DNA of 64,000 nt, from positions 62,001 through 126,000 of the forward strand of contig JAOXRS010000120.1 of the NCBI GenBank assembly GCA_025800385.1. The letters run 5' to 3'. This DNA comes from Candidatus Albibeggiatoa sp. nov. NOAA. GTDB lineage: Bacteria > Pseudomonadota > Gammaproteobacteria > Beggiatoales > Beggiatoaceae. This document shows, one piece after another, positions 19,310 to 25,870 of this stretch (positions are counted from its first letter, which is position 1; every line of letters starts with the position of its first letter). The notes beneath the pieces were generated by a model. It was not told where the DNA came from. It saw only the letters and a program-made list of their open reading frames with translations, and made no database searches. Made by a program: the position numbers and the translations under genes.

Positions 19310-19351
19310 TTAAAATCAGGCTCAGCCATTTTGCTCTCAGTCTGATTTTAA
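19310..19351 (+). terminator. Terminator-like stem after the AsmA/YdbH-like gene
   Basis: Perfect ten-pair stem TTAAAATCAG / CTGATTTTAA with a 22-base loop, 11 bases after the stop. The T run is within the stem rather than after it, so efficiency is uncertain. Confidence 0.55.
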
Positions 19352-19405
19352 GACGGTTGCTACTTTCCAAATTCTTAAAACAACATTATCGACCTATCAT
19401 TTTCT

Positions 19406-19421
19406 TGTATTTTTCAACACA
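19406..19421 (+). promoter_or_regulatory. NifA upstream activator site 1 (TGT-N10-ACA)
   Basis: Exact match to the NifA consensus TGT-N10-ACA, about 100 bases upstream of the sigma-54 promoter of nifB. Its centre is 33 bases (about three helical turns) from the second site. Confidence 0.65.
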
Positions 19422-19438
19422 AACCCTCTCCATTTCAA

Positions 19439-19454
19439 TGTGACTTTTGCTACA
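19439..19454 (+). promoter_or_regulatory. NifA upstream activator site 2 (TGT-N10-ACA)
   Basis: Second exact TGT-N10-ACA match, centred about 60 bases upstream of the -24 GG. It lies on the same face of the helix as site 1. Confidence 0.68.
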
Positions 19455-19505
19455 AAAATTTCTCTATACAAATTAAAACCCAATAAAATCAAATATATAA
19501 AATAA

Positions 19506-19519
19506 GGCATATTCTTTGC
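19506..19519 (+). promoter_or_regulatory. Sigma-54 (RpoN) promoter of the nifB operon
   Basis: GGCAT-N6-TTTGC layout: the invariant GG (-24, 19506-19507) and GC (-12, 19518-19519) are exactly 10 bases apart, as sigma-54 requires. The start of transcription is predicted near 19531, 35 bases before the nifB ATG. Confidence 0.75.
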
Positions 19520-19565
19520 GCTACTGATCCTAGAGATTATTCAATTTTGATATGAGGGTCAGGTT

Positions 19566-21059
19566 ATGACAGAAATGACGGCAAGCGGTTGTAGTGAATC
19601 ATCTTGTGGCAGCACAGCTGACCAATTATCCCATTTACCCGAACATATTCGTGAAAAAGTCCACAATCACCCGTGTTATTCAGAACAAGCCCATCATCAT
19701 TTTGCACGGATGCACGTTGCAGTTGCGCCCGCTTGTAATATTCAGTGTAACTATTGTAACCGTAAATATGACTGTGCCAATGAGTCACGCCCCGGTGTGG
19801 TGTCTGAGTTATTAACCCCAGAACAAGCGATTAAGAAAACCTTGGTTGTCGCTTCAGAAATTCCACAAATGACCGTATTAGGCATCGCAGGGCCGGGTGA
19901 TCCATTAGCCAATCCAGAGCGTACTTTCCAAACTTTCCAAGCTTTATCAGAAACTGCACCTGACATTAAATTGTGTGTTTCTACAAATGGTTTAGCTTTA
20001 CCTGAACACGTTGAAGAATTGAGCAAACACAATATCGATCACGTCACGATTACGATTAACTGTCTTGACCCTGAAATCGGCGCAAAAATTTACCCTTGGA
20101 TTTTCTGGAAAAACCGTCGTATTAAAGGTGTGAAAGGCGCAAAGATTTTGATTGAGCAACAGCAAAAAGGCTTAGAAATGCTCACCGAAAAAGGCATTTT
20201 AGTTAAAGTCAATTCGGTGATGATTCCGGGTGTGAACGACAAGCATTTAGCTGAAGTGTCTAAAGTTGTGAAATCAAAAGGTGCGTTTTTACACAATATT
20301 ATGCCTTTGATTGCTGAAGCAGAACATGGCACATATTACGGCATTATGGAACAACTAGGCCCCACGCAAGCTGAATTAAAAGAGTTGCAAGATGCGTGTG
20401 AAGGCGACATGAATATGATGCGTCATTGCCGCCAGTGTCGCGCAGATGCGGTGGGCTTATTAGGTGAGGACAGAGGTTCTGAGTTTACGCTAGATAAGAT
20501 TGAAGCGATGGAAATTGATTATTCTTCCGCGATGGAAAAACGCAAAGTGGTACATGACAACATTGCCGCGGAGTTAGCGCGTAAGGAAGAGGAAAAAGCC
20601 CAAGGCGTGCAATTCGTGTCCTTGGATTCATTGCGCAAAACAGCTAAGCCTAAACCACAGTTACGTTCTGTGTTGATGGCGGTTGCGACTCAAGGCGGTG
20701 GCATCATTAACCAGCATTTCGGTCATGCCAAAGAATTCCTCATTTATGAAGTGGCTTCAGATAATGTGAAACTCATCGGTCATGCGAAAACCGATCAATA
20801 TTGCAGCGGTAACAATACGTGTGGCGATGGCGAAACTGTATTGCAGAAATTGATTCGCAGCTTAGATGGTTGTGAAGTGGTACTCAGCGCGAAAATTGGC
20901 TACGAGCCTTGGGAGCAGTTAGAAGAGGCGGGCATTATTCCAAATAGTGAACATGCGATGGAGCCTATCGAAGAAGCCTTGTTAGCAGTGCATAAAGAAA
21001 TGGCTGAAAGTGGTGCGCTGGAAGAAAAAACAGAAGCAGGTTTGAGAGCAACCGCTTAA
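19566..21059 (+). CDS. nifB: Nitrogenase cofactor biosynthesis protein NifB
   Basis: This radical-SAM enzyme makes NifB-co, the 8Fe-9S-C precursor of the FeMo cofactor. The 497-residue protein has the radical-SAM cluster motif CxxxCxxC ('ACNIQCNYCNRKYDC') near residue 60 and further conserved cysteines ('MRHCRQCRADAVG'). A C-terminal NifX/NafY-like domain (about 365-470; 'GGGIINQHFGHAKEFLIYEV') follows, the usual two-domain form. The N-terminal 'HPCYSEQAHHHFARMHVAVAP' is typical. ATG has GAGGG seven bases upstream. It leads a nif operon under a NifA/sigma-54 promoter. The structural genes nifHDK are not in the window. Confidence 0.97.
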   Translation: MTEMTASGCSESSCGSTADQLSHLPEHIREKVHNHPCYSEQAHHHFARMHVAVAPACNIQCNYCNRKYDCANESRPGVVSELLTPEQAIKKTLVVASEIPQMTVLGIAGPGDPLANPERTFQTFQALSETAPDIKLCVSTNGLALPEHVEELSKHNIDHVTITINCLDPEIGAKIYPWIFWKNRRIKGVKGAKILIEQQQKGLEMLTEKGILVKVNSVMIPGVNDKHLAEVSKVVKSKGAFLHNIMPLIAEAEHGTYYGIMEQLGPTQAELKELQDACEGDMNMMRHCRQCRADAVGLLGEDRGSEFTLDKIEAMEIDYSSAMEKRKVVHDNIAAELARKEEEKAQGVQFVSLDSLRKTAKPKPQLRSVLMAVATQGGGIINQHFGHAKEFLIYEVASDNVKLIGHAKTDQYCSGNNTCGDGETVLQKLIRSLDGCEVVLSAKIGYEPWEQLEEAGIIPNSEHAMEPIEEALLAVHKEMAESGALEEKTEAGLRATA

Positions 21060-21070
21060 AGGAGAACGTT

Positions 21071-21352
21071 ATGGCATTACAAATTGTTGAATCTTGTGTG
21101 AATTGCTGGGCGTGCGAACCTTTATGCCCCAGTAATGCGATTTATGAAGCAAAGCCACACTTTTTAATTGATGCGAAAAAATGTACCGAATGTGACGGTG
21201 ATTATGCTGATGTGCAGTGTGCCAGTATTTGCCCGATTGAAGCAGCGATTGTTGACAGTCAAGGTGTGGCGTTAAATCCGTATGGCTCGTTGACCAATAT
21301 CCCATTAGAGAAGCTCAGACAGCATGGGATTATCGATAAGTTAGCCGCCTAA
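21071..21352 (+). CDS. fdxN: 2[4Fe-4S] ferredoxin FdxN, nifB-associated
   Basis: This 93-residue ferredoxin has two cluster motifs, 'CVNCWACEPLCP' near residue 10 and 'CTECDGDYADVQCASICP' near residue 38 with the longer loop typical of FdxN-type proteins. FdxN is known to support NifB-co synthesis in Azotobacter. It starts 11 bases after nifB with GGAGA upstream. Confidence 0.93.
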   Translation: MALQIVESCVNCWACEPLCPSNAIYEAKPHFLIDAKKCTECDGDYADVQCASICPIEAAIVDSQGVALNPYGSLTNIPLEKLRQHGIIDKLAA

Positions 21353-21370
21353 TTTGACAAAGGAATTGAG

Positions 21371-21844
21371 ATGGATACCGCAGAATTAGTAATTGATGCA
21401 AATGATGAATTATTACAAACCCCGTTTGCATTGGAAATGGTTAAGCAGCTTCGGGCGTTGGATGCGTATGACGTGTATGCCGATTTTAACGATGCGCAAG
21501 TGTTAGACCCTGTGATTATGACCAAAGAACGTCGCCGCGATATTCCTGTGATTGGTGATCCAGATGAAGAAGTAATTGCACGCGTGAAGTCGTATTACAA
21601 CGCATTGTCTACGCAAATTGAAGCGAAAACAGGTTTGATGGCTGTGCCTTTGGTGAATTTAACCCATGAAGGCTTTGGACGCGCTTTGATTATGGTCGGC
21701 AAATTGGTTGTGGTTGATAAAGTGTTGCGTGATGTGCATCGATTTGGGTTTAAGAGCTTAGCCGCACTAATCGAAGAAGCAGACAAAATTGTAGCAAAAG
21801 CCAGCGATTTAACTGAAATGTACAAAGAAGTAGCGAAGTTATAA
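21371..21844 (+). CDS. NifX-associated nitrogen fixation protein (DUF269)
   Basis: This 157-residue protein matches the DUF269 family found next to nifX or nifB: 'TPFALEMVKQLRALDAYDVYAD', 'KERRRDIPVIGDPD' and 'EGFGRALIMVGKLVVVDKVLRDVHRFGF'. It is found only in nitrogen fixers and is thought to act in FeMo-cofactor handling; the exact role is unknown. It lies 18 bases after fdxN. A palindromic repeat separates it from the next gene, so the operon may be partly broken up here. Confidence 0.92.
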   Translation: MDTAELVIDANDELLQTPFALEMVKQLRALDAYDVYADFNDAQVLDPVIMTKERRRDIPVIGDPDEEVIARVKSYYNALSTQIEAKTGLMAVPLVNLTHEGFGRALIMVGKLVVVDKVLRDVHRFGFKSLAALIEEADKIVAKASDLTEMYKEVAKL

Positions 21845-21863
21845 ATTAATCACTCAAGCCCAC

Positions 21864-21975
21864 CTCGTTCCACCAGTCTCCGTTGGAATGCAGCTTAGAC
21901 GCTCCGCGTCGTAGATAATAGCTTGCATGACGCAGAGCGTCACAACTGCATTACCACGCAAAGCATGGTAACGAG
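21864..21975. repeat. Palindromic dispersed-repeat element inside the nif operon
   Basis: A 112-base element richer in G/C than its surroundings. Its ends are inverted copies (CTCGTTCCACC at 21864, GGTAACGAG ending at 21975, and GGAATGCAG against CTGCATTACC inside them). It contains two short palindromes, GACGC-TCC-GCGTC (21898-21910) and TGACGC-AGA-GCGTCA (21928-21942). The design resembles the small non-coding repeats scattered through Thiotrichales-type genomes. It lies in a 182-base gap between DUF269 and DUF683 genes and could form a long transcribed cruciform. Copy number cannot be seen from one window. Confidence 0.7.
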
Positions 21976-22026
21976 AATACGAGAGTTAGAAAAGGTTTTA
22001 AATTTTTAAAAATTTAGGAGAGCATC

Positions 22027-22233
22027 ATGACAGAAGAAGAATTAAAAGCCATGAAAAAGGACGTGGCAAAGAAAAAACGTATCGCATCAGAATGGGCTTC
22101 ACAATTACACGATTTAGTTGAAGACCGTTTACCTGCTGCCTTCGCTGAATTGCCAGAATTATCACAATCTACTTACGATGCTTGCCAAGCTTGGAAAGAA
22201 GCCAACGAAGCTTATCAAGCAGCACAACAATAG
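22027..22233 (+). CDS. Nif-associated helical protein (DUF683, CCE_0567 family)
   Basis: This 68-residue protein is predicted to be a helical hairpin. 'KDVAKKKRIASEWASQLHDLVEDRLP' and 'ACQAWKEANEAYQAAQ' match the small DUF683 proteins (CCE_0567 type, proposed metal binding) that sit beside fdxB in nif clusters. AGGAG seven bases before ATG. Followed 11 bases later by fdxB. Confidence 0.88.
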   Translation: MTEEELKAMKKDVAKKKRIASEWASQLHDLVEDRLPAAFAELPELSQSTYDACQAWKEANEAYQAAQQ

Positions 22234-22244
22234 GAGTTTTGGCA

Positions 22245-22562
22245 ATGGGCAATATTACGGGCATAACACGCGGTGGTAAGGAATGGGAACCGACCTTCGT
22301 TACCGACTTAAATGCTGTAACCTGTATCGGCTGTGGACGCTGCTATAAAGTCTGTCCACGCGATGTATTCACTTTGGTTGAACGCTCTGAGGTTTTGGGC
22401 GATGAAGACCTTGACGATGACGATTATGATGATGACGACGATGATGACAACATGATGGTCATGACACTTGAGGATGCCATGGACTGTATTGGCTGTGGGG
22501 CATGTTTCCGAGTCTGCCCTAAGAAATGTCATACTCATGAAGCTTTACCTGTAGCGGCGTAA
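22245..22562 (+). CDS. fdxB: Nif-specific ferredoxin III (FdxB)
   Basis: This 105-residue ferredoxin has two [4Fe-4S] motifs, 'CIGCGRCYKVCP' near residue 24 and 'CIGCGACFRVCP' near residue 83. Between them is an insertion that is almost pure aspartate (about 13 Asp in 20 residues around 53-72). FdxB proteins usually have an acidic loop there, but this one is unusually long and simple. Start ATG 22245 has GGAG eight bases upstream; the frame is open further upstream inside the DUF683 gene but that part is not coding. An electron-transfer role in cofactor assembly is inferred from the family. Confidence 0.92.
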   Translation: MGNITGITRGGKEWEPTFVTDLNAVTCIGCGRCYKVCPRDVFTLVERSEVLGDEDLDDDDYDDDDDDDNMMVMTLEDAMDCIGCGACFRVCPKKCHTHEALPVAA

Positions 22563-22564
22563 TC

Positions 22565-22936
22565 GTGTCTGAGTCTGATATTCAACAACGTGTGGCAGCA
22601 GCACAAACATCAGGTCAAGCAGTGTGCGATGCCATGCGTGCAACACTAGAAAAAGAAGGCTTTGCCGACGGTCAGAAACGTATCGGTGATTTTGCAGTTG
22701 CCGCATTTGAAATTGTCAAAGACCCTTTTGATGGCAGCGAAAGCTTAAAAGGCATGTGGGACGGTCAAAATGGTGGTCATGGCAGCATCATGTTATATCC
22801 CGATGGCAAAGTGTATGCTGAAGTTGACGTGATTCAAATTCATCCCAATAAGCCAAAATGGTTTGTCGAAGGCGTAACTGCTTGGGGACATATCGATAAG
22901 CTGAAAACCGAGCTAAAATTATTGCCTGCACTATGA
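22565..22936 (+). CDS. Uncharacterised protein in the nif operon (123 aa)
   Basis: I do not recognise this family. The 123-residue soluble protein has a helical N-terminal third and a mixed alpha/beta remainder ('IGDFAVAAFEIVKDPFDGS', 'SIMLYPDGKVYAEVDVIQIHP', 'WFVEGVTAWGHID'). There are histidines but few cysteines (one, near residue 21). The start is GTG, two bases after the fdxB stop and without a ribosome site of its own, so translation is probably coupled to fdxB. The close packing ties it to nitrogen fixation. Confidence 0.8.
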   Translation: MSESDIQQRVAAAQTSGQAVCDAMRATLEKEGFADGQKRIGDFAVAAFEIVKDPFDGSESLKGMWDGQNGGHGSIMLYPDGKVYAEVDVIQIHPNKPKWFVEGVTAWGHIDKLKTELKLLPAL

Positions 22937-22998
22937 TTTGACCCGTCCTTGGTTTGTCGTGAATACTTATTGTTTTTATTTGACATTAGGTATATCTC

Positions 22999-23442
22999 AT
23001 GACTCCAGAGCAAATTGAAGCATTGATGCAACGGGTGAAAGCGCAGGAGCAACACATACATAAACCCTATAGTGAAACAATGGGGAAACCTGCTGATTTT
23101 GAAGTGGAATATGAGCTTGCTATTGATCCTGCTTTAGGACAGATCATACCTAGTCAAGCGATGCGCTGTGATTTTGCCTATGCCAGTGATCGAGGTAAAA
23201 ATAATCACGTTTACATGATTTATCCAGAATTATTAGATACAGATGGAAATATTATTCTTGATAAACGCATTAGAGCGGCGGACAAAGGCAAGGCAACAAT
23301 GTGGATCATATTACCTGAGTCCAGACCAACACACTGTCAACGGATTAAAGTGGGTACGCAAGGGCACTGGGTTGTCGGTTCTAAAATATTGGCAAATGTC
23401 ACAGTAACCAAGATTATCGGTTTATTTATCAATACGACTTAA
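22999..23442 (+). CDS. Uncharacterised protein in the nif operon (147 aa)
   Basis: Not recognised. The 147-residue protein has no signal peptide or membrane segment. It has a helical start with histidines ('MQRVKAQEQHIHKPYSETMGKP') and a beta-rich body ('MRCDFAYASDRGKNNHVYMIYPELLDTDGN', 'ATMWIILPESRPTHCQRIKVG') that reads like a beta-sandwich. It lies 62 bases after the preceding gene on the same strand and in the same nif run. Function unknown. Confidence 0.75.
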   Translation: MTPEQIEALMQRVKAQEQHIHKPYSETMGKPADFEVEYELAIDPALGQIIPSQAMRCDFAYASDRGKNNHVYMIYPELLDTDGNIILDKRIRAADKGKATMWIILPESRPTHCQRIKVGTQGHWVVGSKILANVTVTKIIGLFINTT

Positions 23443-23483
23443 TTTCTGCATCATCACATAATATCTATTTAAAAGGCTAAACA

Positions 23484-23912
23484 ATGGAATCCAACAACGC
23501 CCGCGTCATTATTTACCATAAACAAAAAACCAGTGCTAAGACTTTATTTTTAAGTATTAACAAAAGCGTCTGTTTGTTCGATGGTTTGCCGACTTTATCG
23601 TCTTTATTACCATTAGAAGAGGACAGCCAAGATAATGTCGCGATTCATCCTGCTGCGATTATTGCTGATGCAGAACAGCGATTAGGTTTAGACAAGGGCA
23701 GTTTAGAATTAGATAGCGAGTTTCAAGCCGAAGTCGACGCGCCCGACCAGAATTTAACCATATTTCTACTACGCACGATGTATGTTGATCCGCCGCGTGA
23801 TGAAGTCGCAAAGCATGATGGGCAATTTATTGCGATTACTGATGCCCGTACTTATCCCCGCACCGAATTAGAATTATTACGCCGTGCTTATGAAGCGATT
23901 ATGGAAGGTTAA
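23484..23912 (+). CDS. Uncharacterised protein in the nif operon (142 aa)
   Basis: Not recognised by name. This 142-residue soluble protein has a short beta N-terminus ('ARVIIYHKQKTSAKTLFLSI'), an acidic centre, and a C-terminal helix ending 'TELELLRRAYEAIMEG'. The sequence '..NLTIFLLRTMYVDPPRDEV' and the absence of cysteines other than one suggest a small structural or adaptor protein. Ribosome site AAAAGG seven bases from ATG. Its stop (TAA) abuts the ATG of the next gene. Confidence 0.78.
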   Translation: MESNNARVIIYHKQKTSAKTLFLSINKSVCLFDGLPTLSSLLPLEEDSQDNVAIHPAAIIADAEQRLGLDKGSLELDSEFQAEVDAPDQNLTIFLLRTMYVDPPRDEVAKHDGQFIAITDARTYPRTELELLRRAYEAIMEG

Positions 23913-24149
23913 ATGAGTCAATTTACACCCTGCCAAGGTAAAACAGCTTGTCGTGATGATGGGACTCGTTGTCTAACTTGCAATCGAGATTTCAATGAAA
24001 TAAATCGTTTACGTGGGGCATTAGATCAATTAGCAACTTTAGCAATGGAATATGATTATACCAATAGTGATGAATACAGTGCTTATATCGCGCGTAAAGT
24101 GGAAAAAATGATTGCTTATCGACGACAGGAAACAGGCAATGCTACTTGA
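23913..24149 (+). CDS. Small four-cysteine protein in the nif operon
   Basis: This 78-residue protein has an N-terminal CxxxxxCx6CxxC arrangement ('PCQGKTACRDDGTRCLTCNR'), likely a metal site (zinc or Fe-S) and reminiscent of DUF1289 proteins. A helical remainder follows. It starts on the base after the previous stop, with GGAAGG in the end of that gene as ribosome site, and overlaps the hemerythrin gene by 11 bases. This compact packing implies co-translation. No known function. Confidence 0.78.
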   Translation: MSQFTPCQGKTACRDDGTRCLTCNRDFNEINRLRGALDQLATLAMEYDYTNSDEYSAYIARKVEKMIAYRRQETGNAT

Positions 24150-24531
24150 AAATTTTGAAGCTGCTTATGTGTTGGGTATGGAAGAAATGGATGATACGCA
24201 TCGTGAATTTGTTGTTTTGCTAAATCAACTCGATACTGCGTCTAAATCGGATTTTATCCCGTTATTTGCACAATTACTGGAACATACACAAGCACATTTT
24301 GATACCGAAGAAGCATGGATGAAAACGTGTGGCTTTTCTGCGATTCGTGAACATATTGGCGAACACAAACGGGTATTGGGTAAGTTGCAGCGTTTTAATA
24401 GTCGGGTGGCAAAAGGCAATATCATGATGGGTCGTGCTTATGTGCAAAATCAATTACCAAGCTGGTTTGAATCTCATGCCCAAACGATGGATAGTGCTCT
24501 GGCTGCTTGTATGAAAGCACACAAAGTTTGA
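24139..24531 (+). CDS. Bacteriohemerythrin
   Basis: This 130-residue, four-helix-bundle, di-iron oxygen-binding protein shows the ligand pattern in 'MDDTHREF', 'LLEHTQAHFDTEE', 'HIGEHKRVL' and 'WFESHAQTMD'. It overlaps the end of the four-cysteine gene by 11 bases, and so is the last gene of the nif run. In this setting an oxygen-scavenging or oxygen-delivery role protecting nitrogenase or its cofactor assembly is a reasonable inference; bacteriohemerythrins carry oxygen to pMMO in methanotrophs. I chose the ATG at 24139 over an in-frame TTG at 24112, as it gives the usual family start. Confidence 0.9.
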   Translation: MLLENFEAAYVLGMEEMDDTHREFVVLLNQLDTASKSDFIPLFAQLLEHTQAHFDTEEAWMKTCGFSAIREHIGEHKRVLGKLQRFNSRVAKGNIMMGRAYVQNQLPSWFESHAQTMDSALAACMKAHKV

Positions 24532-24551
24532 GCGACATGCTTTTTTATTAG

Positions 24552-25766
24552 CTAAGCTTGGCTACCTTTTGTAATATCCCAGCCCATATGCTCTGACAAA
24601 GATGCTAAGGCATCATCTAAGTTTTTGTAATTAGAATCTATAGCTAGATACGCTTTGTTTTCAATGTATTTTAGTGGAATTGGCTTCTGGGGAATAATTT
24701 TATCCTCCCCATAAAATAACTCCCAAAATAGTTTTTTGCCAAACTCAGAATGTGCTGTAGCCCAGATGCTAGCAGCCGCCATATCAGTCTGTGCTTGCTT
24801 TTTAATAAGTTGTTTATTCTCGTCACTAGGCCAGTGTTTTAATAACATTTCAAATGCAGTATGGCGGATATGCAAGTTGTCATCAGAAGTCCCAGCATAT
24901 AATAATTCATATACTTCAAGTATTTGCCAATTATCTGCTAAACACTCTAAAGCACTAGATCGAATAAACCATTCAGTATGTTCCGCATGTTGATATAAAA
25001 TTTGATATGTCTCATTATCAGGCCAGTTTTGAGCTAATAGATTGAAAACTTTACTATATACTTCTTGATCTTGCTCTAAACACTCTTTTAAAAGCTGGTG
25101 GGTTTCATCATCAGGCCAATACTGAACTAAATATTCTAAGGCTTCACTGCGTAAATAGTGTGGATAATTTGGATGTAAGAAGGCAGTTGTATATTTTGCT
25201 CGATTGATTAAAATTTGCCGAACATTATCGTTACGCCATAAATGCTCAGCACTCTGGCTTCCCTGAAAAATATTCCACCCTAGATATTCAGATATGGGTT
25301 CTAAAGCTGTACTCAGCTCGTCTTCAGTTTCTATTCCAAATTCATCTACAGAGTCTAAAAGTTCTTCTAGGCAACATACGTAAGCTTCTTGTGGCAAAAT
25401 ATAGCCACAACCTGTTGCCTCATCAATATGACTAAAAATATACTCACCAAATCGGGAATGTTGTTTTGCATATAAACTGGCTAGGAAACCATCAAATAAT
25501 GAACATGCTTTCAAAAATGTATTTAGCTCGTCGTCGTAACAATTATTTGCTACATACTCTAGGGCTTCAAAACTGATAAATTGATTTTCTGGCTTGAGTA
25601 ATTGTTTACGTAAAAAACAGCAGGTTTCGTCACTGCGATGACATCTTGCTAGCTCAGCAAAAATTTCTCCTCGTTGCTCTAAAGCCTCTAATAAAGGTAG
25701 GTTTGGATCTAATTCAGCAGTAGCCTGTGCATATAGTTCTTTAACTTGTTCTTCTTCAGATAACAT
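24552..25766 (-). CDS. HEAT-repeat protein with an internal duplication
   Basis: This 404-residue, cysteine-containing, acidic protein is built of helical repeats of about 35 residues in the middle ('SEALEYLVQYWPDDETHQLLKE', 'SSALECLADNWQILEVYELLY', 'TAFEMLLKHWPSDENKQLIKK'), which read as HEAT-type units. Two non-repeat modules are duplicated. 'LYAKQHSRFGEYIF' plus 'ISEYLGWNIFQGSQ' (about 95-170) match 'IWATAHSEFGKKLF' plus 'LSEHMGWDITKGSQ' (about 327-403). Probably a protein-binding scaffold. Such proteins also occur as C-terminal parts of NACHT-type defence proteins, but no ATPase is present here. Convergent with the nif operon (20 bases between stops). Confidence 0.7.
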   Translation of the reverse strand: MLSEEEQVKELYAQATAELDPNLPLLEALEQRGEIFAELARCHRSDETCCFLRKQLLKPENQFISFEALEYVANNCYDDELNTFLKACSLFDGFLASLYAKQHSRFGEYIFSHIDEATGCGYILPQEAYVCCLEELLDSVDEFGIETEDELSTALEPISEYLGWNIFQGSQSAEHLWRNDNVRQILINRAKYTTAFLHPNYPHYLRSEALEYLVQYWPDDETHQLLKECLEQDQEVYSKVFNLLAQNWPDNETYQILYQHAEHTEWFIRSSALECLADNWQILEVYELLYAGTSDDNLHIRHTAFEMLLKHWPSDENKQLIKKQAQTDMAAASIWATAHSEFGKKLFWELFYGEDKIIPQKPIPLKYIENKAYLAIDSNYKNLDDALASLSEHMGWDITKGSQA

Positions 25767-25870
25767 TTACTTTCCCTTATTTGCTTTTTAATTTTTGCAA
25801 TAATTCTACTAAACTATTCTTGAAATTCAGCTAAACTAATGACTAAAAATAACACTGGGTAGCACTTTCT

